A stretch of 64,000 bases of DNA, taken from the NCBI GenBank assembly GCA_003550325.1, contig QKWP01000133.1, forward strand, positions 89,107 to 153,106, written 5' to 3'. The stretch is from Gigaspora rosea. Its lineage: Eukaryota; Glomeromycota; Glomeromycetes; Diversisporales; Gigasporaceae. The position numbers were made by a program, and so were the translations under genes. The stretch's first letter is position 1. Each line of letters opens with the position of its first letter. The notes under the pieces were generated by a model. That model did no database searches. It was not told the DNA's origin and worked only from the letters and a program-made list of their open reading frames with translations. Shown one piece after another: positions 45,194-56,387 of this stretch.

Positions 45194-47338
45194 TAATCAT
45201 TAGCAATTTTTTGGGACCGTGCTTTTGTTCATGGAAGATATGCTTACAAGGGAGCATATACTTGTGGAAAAAAAGGCAGTAGCACTCAGGTAACATTAAA
45301 CAGGGCAATTCCTTCTCCTTTTCTACTCTATTATCAGCGGCAAAAATTTCACTAACTATTAATTTTTGAATTGGAAAAGGGAACTTATGAATTTCTTTGA
45401 GAGTATCATCGTCAATGCCAGGGGCCGAGATTTTTTTAACACGAAATTCAAATGCAATATAATCTGGGTCTGAACATTTTTTCAAGTCAAGCCAATGATC
45501 TTATTACATGCGCTAATTAAACCATACTGAGGAGAGAGCGTTCTCTTAAATCACTATGATATGATTCCAAAGCATTCGTCGATGTTACTTGCAAAAGCAA
45601 CAGGGAATGTTGGCGGACCCAGAGCGCCCATTAATGAGTATTTTTCGAATAGTACCTTGTGATATATTTTTTAATAGGAGGAAGAGAATATTTGTTAATT
45701 GATTTTTGAACGAACATTTCACACCCGATTTTTGTCCGCTTGTGCATGGCTTGAATCATCTTGTTCTGAGTTTCCGTATCAAAGATTTTATTCATCCAAG
45801 TCCGCATAACGTGTACGGTGCAGAAAATAACTTCGCATTCCTGTTCACCTTTCTGAAGACCTGGGAAAGCTACCATAACGCTTCTAGCTTCTGCACTACT
45901 TTGGTCTAATAGAAAGAAAGGGGTTTCCATGGGCTACAAAATCGCCGCATTATCGTCAATGCCTCTGTAATTGTATCGCTATCTTCGTTACTAGCAAAAA
46001 AATGACAGCTGACATTCCAATGACCGTAGCCATCCCGAATATATAAAGTGAACAAACGCCAGTTATATTTATTTGTTTTGTGCGTAGAATCCATTAAAGT
46101 TAACCATCCATACTTCTGAAGCTTCTCGAGTTGTTTTGGATGTACAAAAACAAGACCAGAGTAGATTGTTGATGAATTCTATACAATTTAATTCGATAAC
46201 CCTCTTTTTCTAAGAACGAAGTTGCATCCCGTATATCTTGAGTTAGATTAGAAACACTAATGAAATAAGTATTTTGAGGACCACGGACTTTATACTTTAT
46301 ATTGGCGACTTCTCTCCATTTCAATTCCTTTACACTCGTGCCAAGATCCAACTTTTCATTTGCATACTCCTTAACTGCACTAACTATTGCAGGCGCGGGA
46401 TAATTCTTAATCACTTCCTTTTCTACTAAAACTCGAACAGCTTGGAATCGTTTTAATTTTTCACTTTCTTTTAACTCATATATATGGTCAAGGGAGCATT
46501 GAAAACATTCAACGCGTACTTTCTGTGTGGTAACAAACCATGTTACTTTTATTTTTGCAAAACATAAATCTGCCTCTCAAACCTTTGTTTTTCACATTTC
46601 TCATTTTGAATATCCTCTTTGCGTGTACTTGATTTAAAGGGTTTATTAAAGCAGCATATAAAGGATTTCCAATAATTTCCATTAGTATGATTCTTAGAAC
46701 TAAATTTCACCCAAATGTTTGTGACTAAAGGCCACCATTCTAATCAAATTCGTTTATCAGCACTTCGAACCGCTGTTGAACATTAAAAAGTAATGCACGT
46801 CTTTGGTTAGGTGTAAAACTTGTGGTTGAATATGTTGCGAAGGCATCCAGTAAAGTAGTTGGTTTAAAAAATAATCGTATACTGGATGTTTGCTGTAAGA
46901 GGTCTTGGAAAGAATTTTCTTTACTAGAAGTATCCATTACTAGTACTTGAGAGCACTTTAAAAAAAAGCGCATTAAGTACACCATTCGCATTTAAAAAAA
47001 AAAAAAAAAAGCATTAAAATGACAAAATATAATACATTTTTCGTAGGGGTTTTTTTTTCGTTACTATATAATTTTTTTTTGTCAGCAGTGCTTTGTAGAG
47101 TACTAACAAATTTCTTCACGTGAAGTATTTTTATAAGTATTGTTTAAATTTTAAAGTTTACGCCACTATAAACAAAGAAAATACCTTATATATAAAATTT
47201 ACTCCAGATTTTGGTCTTAATTTGATTGGTCGTCGTATCATATATAATAGCTCCAATTTCTGGATGGTTAGGTCAACGATTGCTAGATCACATGATTGGC
47301 ACTTGGCTTTAACGGTTCCGCATATATAGTAAAATTAG

Positions 47339-47777
47339 GAAAAATCAATTATTGTTTATCAAATTTCTGAAATCTGGTGTTACCAGAGCAATAGCGAATT
47401 TTTTACTAAGCTAACCTTTCTTCTCTACTAGACGAAAGTTGTAGAGCACATTTGTGCAATTCTAATGGTGATAAAATCATTAAAATCAGCCTAGTATATC
47501 ACAAGATATTGTTAAAAAACTTTTTGTGACCATATAGAGTTTCTATGTAAACAATATTTTTGTTTACATAGAAACTCTATATGGTCACAAAACGTTTTTT
47601 AATGATATGTTGTAATCTGCTAGGCCGATTTTAATCATTTTGCCACTATTAGAATCGCAAGAATGTGCTCTACAGCTTTCGTCTAGTGGAGAAGAAAGGT
47701 TAGCTTAGTAAAAAAATTCGCTATTGCTCTGGTAATGCCAGATTCCAGAAATATGATAAACAATAATTGATTTTCTC
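47339..47777. repeat. 439-bp palindromic element
   Basis: Arms from GAAAAATCAATTATTGTTTA to CATATAGAGTTTCTATGTAA are mirrored, centred near 47558 on AACAATATTTTTGTT. It contains the same architecture as the TTAA element at 19674 (CGAAAGTTGTAGAGC; TAGGCCGATTTTAATC; AGTTTCTATGTAAAC core), although overall identity is low. It starts eight bases beyond the MULE end. Confidence 0.85.
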
Positions 47778-47829
47778 CATATATTACTATAGATTTTCAC
47801 TGTTTGGTATATTGATCACGAATTAATTC

Positions 47830-49190
47830 GATTTTTTTGTTTTTTTTTATTTTTATTTTAAATTTTTTTTTAATTGTTTTGCTTTTTTTTTATTTTTTTA
47901 TTTTTTTAATGATTTTAATTTTATTTATTTAACTTTTTTAATCTTTTTTTTTATTTAATTTTTTTTATTTTTTTAAACGTTTTAATTTTTTTTATTTTAA
48001 TTTTTTCTTTATTTTTTTTTATTTTACGTTTAAATTTTTTTTAATTTAAAATTTTTTTTAAATTGCTTTATTTATTTTCTTTTTTTTAATTTTAATTTTT
48101 TTTATTTAATATTAATTTTTTTAATATTTTTAAATTTTTTTAAATTTTTTTTATTTTTAATTTTTTTTTATTTTTTTGTTTATTTTATTTTTATTTTTAA
48201 ATTATATTATTTAAATATTTATTTTTAACTTTTTTTTTATTTAATTTTTTTTTATCTTTTTTAAACTTTTACGTTTTTTTATTTTTATTAATAATTTAAT
48301 TTATTTTAAATATTTTTTTTTTATTTATTAATTAATTTATTTAAATTTATTTTTATCATTTTTCATTATTTAAATTTCCTCTATTACACAAATCAGAATA
48401 TATAAGTATCCTTTTTTTCTTTTTTTTTGTTATTCTATTTTAATTTTTTCAGTACAGTACTAACTGCTAATAAGTTTTTTTTTAGAAAATAACTGTCGTC
48501 CATTTTGGAGCAACCTTTCTCGTCGTTGGCACCGTAACAACTTCTTTTGCCGCTATTGTTCGCCACTGTTAGTGTTGTCCATTTCAGTGCGTGTTTTTCA
48601 GTTGTTGGTGTCCTTAACGCTTTTTAGTTCGAATACTAACTCACGTTTTTCTTTTTTAGGTTTTTGGGTAATGGCTTTGGATTTCGTCGTAGGAGTTGTT
48701 AGTTGGTGCTTTGTTATTGGTATTATGTCAACCATTTTAATACATTATTCGTTGCTGGAGCCATGTTTTTTCTTGACATATTTTGTTGATGCACTCTAGT
48801 TCTAAATAATATTCTTTAGTTTTTCTGTTTTTTAGGTTCTTTGATAATTTCGTGATTGCTTAGGTGTTTTGTTGCCGATTTCAATATTGTTTTAGAGTTT
48901 TTGCTTCATTTTTTGGGGTGTTTTTGTATGGCTACGTGGTGTCTTGTCGCCGATTTCGTCATTGCTTTGGGTGCGTTTTAGGGTCTTTTGTGTAAATTTC
49001 GCTTTGGGTGCCCTGTCAGTTTTCTTGGATGCTCTCTGTGCGAGTTCGTAGTTGCCTCAGGTGTTTTGTTGCCAATTTTGATGTTGCTTTGATGCATTTT
49101 TGGGTGTCTTGTAGATTTTACCTTGGTTACCTTGTAGTTTTCTTGGGCGTTTTAGATGTTTTATTACTGATTTGTTGAACTTTTTTTTTT
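47830..49190. repeat. Low-complexity T-rich stretch followed by degenerate GT-rich repeats
   Basis: 47830-48370 is almost pure T/A. 48480-49190 is GT-rich on this strand, with recurring GTCGCCGATTTCGTCATTGC, TTGCCGATTTCAATATTG and TTTTGGGTGTCTTGT words. It is likely a diverged subterminal minisatellite of the CACAG element. A 75-codon open frame at 48572 is probably not a gene. Confidence 0.5.
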
Positions 49191-49680
49191 GTTATATTAT
49201 TACTAGTGTTTCATTAGTTATTTGCTATAGAATTGTAGATTATAGATATTAAATTCCAGATTGTAACCGATTTGTTAGAGAATTGTTTATAATAAAATAT
49301 ATATATATATATATATATAATTTTTATTAAATTTCTTTATATTATTGATTTGGCAAAGTGATTATTAGATGATTGTAAAAAATATATGAATATTCAAATT
49401 TATTCTTTCTTGTTACTTTATATCGGATACATATTGGTACATGACAAGTACATGATGCATTACAAATTTATATATGCAATATGTACCTGATATGTATATG
49501 GCATATATACTGTGTGTGATTATATGTGTCCAATATGTGTCTGATATCCTATATGAACCATGCACATATCAGGTATGTGTATAAATATATCTTACACATA
49601 TCAGTCACATATCGGTCACATATACTATACATATCAGGTACCTGAAATTATACTGATGTGTACAATTTTAATCTGTGTAA

Positions 49681-49912
49681 AGTAGAATTAGGACCATTAC
49701 CATATACTAGAATTCAAATATATTTAGCTTTGTTTAACCATGCTATAGCAATATCTAAACGAACCTCGAGACCTGGACCAAATCTTCCACATCTCTTTCT
49801 GCCTGCCAATTTGAGGATCTAAAGTCTTGCACGCTTATAGGGCATTGTTTTGGATAAATAGTGGTATTGTTAGTTGTATTTGGTATCTAGCCTGATAGTT
49901 TCATCCTTTACA
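49681..49912 (+). repeat. Left LTR, 3' part
   Basis: It matches the right LTR at 55652-55894 (AGTAGAATTAGGAC, CTAAACGAACCT, GAGGATCTAAAGTCTTG, CATTGTTTTGGATA) and ends CCTTTACA, followed by the primer-binding-type ATTGGTGGTGACT. Confidence 0.8.
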
Positions 49913-51581
49913 ATTGGTGGTGACTATAAAATCGAATTATCTCATTTGACTGTGAGATTGAACTTCACAACACACCCGAAGCAAAGACTTTATACCAACC
50001 CAATGATAGACTATGAGATCGAATCAATCAAAATGGATGCTAAATTAGAACAAAAATCTAAAGAACTTCAACAATTAAATAATAGCCTTGAGGATACATT
50101 AAATATTTATATTAATAAAATATCAAAACCATGACCTATATATACAACTTCAAGGCCTACCTATTATGATTACAAAGAAGAATATATAGTCAAAACATCT
50201 GCAAGACATCCTAGTCATTACTATCTGCTGAATCAAAGAAAAAATCTACCTGTAAGACCTAGCTGAAAGAAAAACAATGACTATGAAGTCTATAGTATAA
50301 GAGAAGGATAAAACCTTTAGTTAGTAAAGATATGAAAACACAGGAGTTATATAGAAAATGTGTTGCTCTAGTCAAGACTCTTACTGATGAGCAAGACTCA
50401 GCTTGTAGATAAAGCTGTTAGTAATAACTACACCAATGAAGCATAGTTCTACAAGACCTGGAAATAGTATTAGAGATATTGGAGAATTTAACAAACAATA
50501 AAAACAGAGAAGAAGTACCAACTATATACTTACCGTCGTATATCCAGATAGCCTACTAGTAAAAAAGAGGAATTCTATAACGAAGCTACAAAATAAAATG
50601 AGCCCTGCTACAGAAGCTTTTGATACCTATTACGCTTTAAAAGAAACCAAATATTTATTCCTATGTACTCAACTGAATGCATCTATAAAGAAAAACTATC
50701 CACCTCGCACCTATACTCTGAAACCTCATTTAACCAAGTTCCAATTAAAAAGGCCTAATAAACTTAAACCCGTTAGCCATGAATATTGTTAGCAAAACTG
50801 AAAAGAAATTAAAGAAAATACCGAACTGGTTAAACATTATCAAAAGACAGCAAAATTAGGCATGTTGACAACTATAGGCCTTGTCGTAATAATGTCAAAA
50901 GGGTAAGACAGAAAAATCTAATGGCAGGATCAACATTAATATAGGAGATAACAAAGCTTACGAAGTTGATAAAAAGTTGTTGAGATAGAACATGATGAAG
51001 CGGCTAATTCAAGGGAATATCGAGACTTAGCTAAGATAGATAGTACCAATATATTGAAACTAAGCAGATTGAATAAGAAAGAAGAAATCTTAAAAGAAAA
51101 AGGTCCAGGAGGAAGCAATTAAGAAAAGTTAGTCAAAAACAATGAAGAAAATAATGAAAAAAAGAAAATTAGTAGAACTGAATGCACTCTAGAATGAGAA
51201 GCCCTAAATCATGCCTGTAAAATATGGAAGAAAAAGATCAAAAACTTTCAAGAATAGCAAAGCAAAATAAAGAAGTAAAGGAACCTACCTGATTGGAAAT
51301 AAGTTGAGTTGTGCAAATAATGAAGACTCCCTAGAGCACTCCTAGAGCCAATTATTTATAAAGAATCGAAGGAAATCTGTTTAGATAATGATATGAAGAG
51401 TAAAATAAAAGGGCATAAGAGTAGTAAGAAACGCCAAGTAAAAATGATGGAGACAAAGCATCTGCTAGTAAAAATAAATTGTGAAAAATCGCGATAAACT
51501 GCCTGAAATTGCACAAGTTATGTCAAAAATTTGAAAGTAGACGAATCTATAGAATAGTTTTAAGTAGATAGTTAAAGATCA

Positions 51582-51947
51582 TATGGGCCCTCAAAAGTAG
51601 AAACCAGACAATTTTCCGATCATGGGTTTTGAGAAAATTAGCAAAAACTATTTTGTTACACAAAATCAAACCAATCTAAAAATAGTATATTCATGATTAA
51701 CAAATCTGTTTAAACAGGATTATTAGATCTGTAGACCTGTAGATTGCTTTTAAAATCTCAGTAAATCTATTTTTAGATTATAGCGTCAAAAGCTTTTAAC
51801 CATTGTATCACAAAAATTTATTAAGTGATCTGACTTTCATTATTAAGTAGAAAAAGTTTGGGCTTTAAATTTTACACCTGATCAATCAAACAGGTTAATT
51901 TTCAAAAAATTGTCAAATTGTCTGGCTTCTACTTTTGAGGGCCCATA
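51582..51947. repeat. 366-bp MITE with TATGGGCCCTCAAAAGTAG ends
   Basis: TATGGGCCCTCAAAAGTAGA with ACCAGACAATTT at the left is mirrored at the right with one or two changes. TA at both edges may be the target duplication. Confidence 0.75.
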
Positions 51948-52299
51948 TTGACCTTTTTTGTACTAGTAATAATTATTACTATAAGGCCACTTGGTGAATT
52001 AAGTGCTCGTGAATATATAAAATAAACTAGTATCAGAGTAGATATATACATTAAGATTATCAATCTGCTGAAATATATTACTGGAATAAAGCATATAACC
52101 TTGGATATCGCTATTGAATAGGGATTAATATCGAGAAAGAAGATATAGCTTTTGATCCAAAAGAAACAAATAAAGTTAGCTTTAGAAAAAAAAACTATTG
52201 TCACAAATCCTACTGAATTATTCCAACTTAAAACTTTAATTTGATAGTTGAATTTCATGCTCCTAAAATTAAATGAAAAAGAAAACTCACAAAAAAAAA

Positions 52300-52341
<42 letters not shown>

Positions 52342-52354
52342 GATAGAAAAGAGT

Positions 52355-52860
52355 AGATTTGCAACTATATTTTGTGCAGATTGGGATGATCAGAAAGCTA
52401 TTAAAACTGTCACCCTTAAATTACTACATGGATATATATAAGAGAATTTATAAATGAGCTAAAGGCTTATTGCAATAGAATTCTTGTGACAAAACCTTCG
52501 CTCTAGATCACAAATGAATCAGATAGCTAAATTAACTTTACTTCTGATCTTTAAATGATTTACTCTCAAGGACTTTTCATTGATATTTGTAATATTTTGC
52601 AAGCCGATTTACATAGAGTTTACATTGCAGACTTGGGACTTCCAATCGCAACTAATGGAACCTTAAACATGGAAAGATATAGAGTTTATGGAATTGTACT
52701 ATATATAGCACCAGAAGTTTTATATATGGAACAATATAACAGTAATAGGAAAGCGACCTGAGTTTGCTTCTGAATCTCCTAAATGCTACCTAGAATTGGC
52801 GAATCAATGCATAAATGCTAATTCTAAAGATAGCAGTAGATATAATAGATACTTTTAAAT
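52355..52860 (+). pseudogene. Protein kinase fragment inside the LTR element
   Basis: Translated pieces follow kinase order. FATIFCADWDDQKAIKTV matches a glycine-loop-to-AIK strand. EFINELKAYCN (52443, shifted frame) matches helix C. LQADLHRVYIADLGL is the DFG-equivalent ADLGL. YGIVLYIAPEVL (near 52690) is the APE motif. KRPEFASESPKCYLELANQC (near 52752, another frame) is the C-lobe end. The HRD segment is lost. The wording, for example PKCYLELANQC, resembles the tyrosine-kinase-like kinases expanded in glomeromycetes. Multiple frameshifts and stops make it a pseudogene. Its place between the LTRs suggests transduction or capture by the retrotransposon. Confidence 0.65.
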
Positions 52861-54609
52861 TTCTGCAATGTATAACTTCTACCACAGAAGCTTCAATTGT
52901 TATGCAGTTTTATTCTATGATTACATTAAAACATGTAGCGGAGATTTTATCATGGATCGATTAACATTTAATGATTTATAATGTTGCAGAAAATCTCTAA
53001 GAATTTAATTTTTTTAGAGATAGTAGGAATAAGTCCACAGACAAAGCATTTCATAAGCTATGCAATAAAACTTATGAAGTGAAGATGATTATGGAATAAC
53101 AGCAGATAGCTTTATTTTACCTGTAAAGCAAGAACAGAATGGACCTGACAAGAGAGAGAGGTTGGTCAGGATGGATTAGGGAAAGTCGTCCTATTCAGTA
53201 AAATGGACATGACAATAGAAAAAACAGAGGGTCATGATAGTTATGTGTGGGAGTAGGTGCATAAACGAAACTCTGCAAAGAGTAAATTAAGAAAATAATT
53301 GCTAAAAAGCATAAAAGTGAACGTGATATAGAAGAGGATGGTCATGACAGAAATGTGCGAGGCTGGGCGCATTTAATATAAAATTTTGTAGAAGAACAAT
53401 TAATCCATTGTAAGAAACTGAAAAGTGATACCAAAAGGCAAAGAAGAAATGAAGTTGAACAAGAAGAAAAGAAGAAAATGAAATCGATTAGTAAAGAAAG
53501 ACTTAAAAAAAAAAGATTAGGGGCAGAAATAAGAAAGGAAACGTTTACATTACCTGCTAGATAAGACTCAAGTGAAGCCCCAGAGGAATTTCAAAGTGTA
53601 ACTATAGAAAAACCTAGGTAAAGAAAGAAAGGAAAGATGAGGACGGAAATTAAAAAGGAGGTGTCTATATCTCATTCCAGATAAGTATTAAGAAGAAGTT
53701 CTGGATGGATATCAAAGTGTAACCCTACTTATGTCACAGGCTCATGAGAAGAGCCAAAAGTAATCTAAGGTAGTATCCATTAGATTGGATACTGTTATCA
53801 TAATGAAATTGGCGTTGAAAAGATGAATTGGGGAAAAGTGAAGCAACATACTTACAAGACCAAAATTCAATGTTAAGCTCATTTCAGTCTAGGTCATCGG
53901 TACTCTAGCTTAAAGAAATACAAACCTCAATTCTCTCTTTTTCTTGTGGAACTCGAAAATAAAGGTGGGAGATTTTGATGGGCTACGGCTCATTTTTTTT
54001 ACCTATTATTCATTTACTTAGAAGATTTTCCTACTGGATATATCATATGATCGTATAATTTCTCTTAAAATCATGCTATAGTTAGTACAGCCCCAAGTAG
54101 CGTAAGGTAATACCACAGTAACTTTTAGCATAAGCATATGGTAACTGGCATAGCCACAATTCAGTTTGTGCTCTTGGTATTTCACTGCTCATGTTTGTTT
54201 ATTTCTCTTTCATAAACAATAGATTTATACATGTTAGCTTTGCCCATATAGATAAAACTATTTTATACCCTTGGTATTTAGCTGTCAATGTTTGTTTATA
54301 CCCTTTTTGTAAACAATGTACTTAGCCTAGTTTTAGTTTCACTGACATTATGGTATTAACACTCAGTGGATCAAGGGAAGATTGAAGGTAGATTATAGTA
54401 TGAAGGTGAAGATGATTTAAAAACACTTACATCTTGAGGCTTGGAAAAGCCAACTTTGCCTTCTGCTCCAAAACGATAAGGTCATGGAAAGGAAATCGTA
54501 CGATAAAAATGAATTCAATAGAGATAGTATAGTTAGTGTAAAATCAATGTATTTATTAAGAGGGAAAAAGTATATAAGACCCCTCTCTTGACTCGATAAA
54601 GAGTAACTA

Positions 54610-54910
54610 TCTTAACTCACAACTCACCTGGAGTTCAAAACTCTCTTAACTTACAACTCACTTGGAGTTCAAAACTCTTTCAACTCACAACTCACTTGGA
54701 GTTCAAAACTCTCTCAACTTACAACTCACTTGGAGTTCAAAACTCTCTCAACTCACAACTCACTTGGAGTTCAAAACTCTCTTAACTCACAACTCACTTG
54801 GAGTTCAAAACTTTCTCAACTTACAACTCACTTGGAGTTCAAAACTCTTTCAACTCACAACTTACTTGGAGTTCAAAACTCTCTCAACTCACAACTGACT
54901 GAGTTCAAAT
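54610..54910. repeat. 34-bp minisatellite in the right LTR
   Basis: About eight units of CAACTCACAACTCACTTGG then AGTTCAAAACTCTCT. Because 34 is not a multiple of three, the open frames it creates cycle through three phases of the same unit and are not genes. Confidence 0.85.
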
Positions 54911-55014
54911 TTGAATAACTTAGATATACTTGAGTTTTAACCTTTGAAATAAGAGTAGAAGTGTTAAGAAGCTTTCACTTGTTGTTAAACCTATTGTTAT
55001 AATAAAATTATTTA

Positions 55015-55331
55015 TCTGTCAGATTGCCAAATAACTTTGGTATTTGGTAGTGTTCACGTGATTTCTGCCAATAACTTGGTTATTTGGCAGAAAGCATATA
55101 AACGCTACCAAATAACCAAGCTATTTGGCAATCTGGTCATCATAAGCTGCCGGATAATACTGTTATTGAATACCAAGCACCAATAACTTGTTTATCTGGC
55201 TGTAAAATTTAATGTTCTATTTCTGGGCCCCTGCGGTGCCCAGAAGCTGTCACATTAAATTTTACAGCCAGATAATAAGTTATTTTACAAATAATTCTCG
55301 TTATTGTATGCTTCGCATCCAATAACTATAT
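55015..55331. repeat. Two adjacent MITEs in the right LTR
   Basis: 55015-55135 is a palindrome with CAGATTGCCAAATAACTTTG arms. 55146-55331 is a second one with TTATCTGGCTGTAAAATTTA arms and a GGGCCCCTGCGGTGCCC core. Both terminal themes include GCCRGATAA/TTATCTGGC words. The left LTR lacks both, so they arrived after the LTRs diverged. Confidence 0.7.
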
Positions 55332-56387
55332 ATTATTACACTTACTCTTGTTCTGTGACACTTTGTTACTTTTGTTAAAGTCATATTGTTTCATAACCCA
55401 TATATTGAACCAGTTTCGTTTATAACCCAGTTAGAGAAAAAAAGACTGAGTTAATCACCTGTTATATACACATTAATCGATTAACCCCTTTTGATTACCT
55501 GATATATCAAACAATCAATCTCCAACATTGTTTAATTAATTATCTGCATCAATCACATATCGGCTTGCCAATTGTTAATCAAAATTAACGATTGTATTTA
55601 AACTGCCCATACCTTGCGCTCTTGAATAAAAGAGAAGAGTGATATACGTAAAGTAGAATTAGGACTACTCTAAGAAGAAACTATATACAAGAACTTAAAT
55701 ATATTTAGCTTTGCTTAACCACATCGCAACAAGACCTAAACGAACCTTGAGACCCAGACCAAATCTTTGACGCCCCTTTCTGTCTGCTGATTCGAGGATC
55801 TAAAGTCTTGTATGTTTATATAGGACATTGTTTTGGATAGATAGTGTTGAAGTAATTGTATTTAGTATCTAACCTAATAGTTTTGTCCTTCACAAAGTAC
55901 ATTTTTTATAAAATCTACATAGATCTAAACTTTACATAAATATTATATGAATTTTGCTAACTATAACCGCAGTAATGATTATCTGTAGTTAATTTGCCAA
56001 TCAAAATTTAGAACAAGTATAACGTACAAATTAATTTTGTAAAAGAAATTTTTTAAAAAATCACTTCTAAAAATTTTGTCTATGAATCTACTTTTTTTAT
56101 GCAAAAAAAAAATTCTCGCTAAATTTTACTATAAACAAAGCATATATTCTAACTTTTAACCTTTACTCTTATTCTAACATTAAAATTGTTTAATTTTTAT
56201 TTAATAAAAATCATTTATTTTTTTATGCATTGTAGACACAGGTGATGTAATGGGCAAAAATAATTCGAAGAACAAGGATTTTATTAATGATTGAACAGAC
56301 TGGATTGTAAATAAGGTTTGTATGGCTTTTTATATACTTGTCTAAGCTATTATAATTGTAATTACTAATACTAAAGCATTACTTCTT

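Larger units (their letters stand above)
43675..46991 (-). pseudogene. Mutator-like (MULE/FAR1-type) transposase with SWIM finger, disrupted
   Basis: The ATG at 46991 starts MRMVYLMRFFLKCSQVLV. Frameshifts near 46740 and 46560 precede FVTTQKVRVECFQCSLDHIY and KWREVANIKYKVRGPQNT. The MULE domain follows: MDSTHKTNKYNWRLFTLYIR (first Asp, 46094), PFFLLDQSSAEARSVMVAF (second Asp) and VIFCTVHVMRTWMNK. A SWIM zinc finger, ECYCLFFHKYMLPCKHIF (CxC...CxH), lies near 45240-45290. A Tc1/mariner element (43924-45193) splits the gene just after KKLLMI. The C-terminus resumes left of it (WRQFQQLFDEGGFEIYED; KKDEIDKAAENRRLTVNVL; LMERTHNKYWNIVEKG) and ends near 43675. Stops and frameshifts on both sides show the gene was decaying independently of the insertion. 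Confidence 0.75.
43091..47331 (-). mobile_element. Mutator-like element (MULE) carrying a host gene fragment
   Basis: Terminal inverted repeats of about 65 bp: left ACCATATATAGGGATCC, AAAGCCAGGTGCCAATCATG, TGATCCAGC. The right end at 47265-47331 is the inverse with about 80% identity (AAGTGCCAATCATGTGATCT). Between them lies a Mutator transposase pseudogene (43675-46991) and a Sel1-repeat fragment (43350-43660). No clear 9-bp duplication was found. Confidence 0.7.
38891..49677. mobile_element. 10.8-kb element with CACAG ends and TAA duplication
   Basis: The insertion splits the left LTR. TAA stands at 38888-38890 and 49678-49680, and the right LTR shows the empty site ATATACGTAAAGTAG. The ends are CACAGGTCAAAATCC and, inverted, CACAGATTAAAATTG. 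Both ends carry many subterminal ATATCRGGTAC-type words (38909-39020; 49430-49655). Three-base duplication and CAC-type ends fit CACTA/CMC elements, with PIF/Harbinger (TWA sites) as the alternative. No matching transposase was found inside; the contents are other elements. Confidence 0.75.
49913..53975 (+). other. Internal region of the LTR retrotransposon, degenerate
   Basis: Only short frames remain, such as EQKSKELQQLNNSLEDTLN near 50050 and lysine-rich segments to 51300, which could be gag remnants. No reverse transcriptase, protease or integrase motif was found. It holds a TA-flanked MITE (51582-51947), a kinase fragment (52355-52860), a TA microsatellite (52305-52335) and a two-copy repeat of about 125 bp at 53495-53735 sharing GAAATTTCAAAGTGTAAC-type ends. 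Confidence 0.55.
37181..55894 (+). mobile_element. Old LTR retrotransposon, 18.7 kb with nested insertions
   Basis: Two long direct repeats match: 37181-38890 plus 49681-49912 (left LTR, split) and 53976-55894 (right LTR). Both start TGRTGGGCTACG and end CCTTYACA. The left LTR is followed by a primer-binding-type ATTGGTGGTGACT. The right LTR is preceded by a purine-rich AAAGGTGGGAGATTT. Flanking 5-mers (AGTTG, AAGTA) do not match, as expected for an old copy or imprecise ends. No reverse transcriptase or integrase frame is evident, so the element was probably non-autonomous. Confidence 0.8.
53976..55894 (+). repeat. Right LTR
   Basis: Begins TGATGGGCTACGG after a purine tract and ends CCTTCACA. 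It carries the 34-bp minisatellite (54610-54910), a TATATAAGACCCC promoter-like block (54572) and a two-MITE insertion at 55015-55331 absent from the left LTR. It preserves the uninterrupted target of the CACAG element at 55649-55651. Confidence 0.85.

Noticed and set aside
54662..54918. Repetitive protein EFKTLSTHNSLGVQNS
   Set aside because: Product of the 34-bp LTR minisatellite; the repeat cycles through three phases and has no start or conservation.
37176..55899. Five-base target duplication of the LTR element
   Set aside because: AGTTG and AAGTA do not match; boundaries rest on the LTR alignment only.
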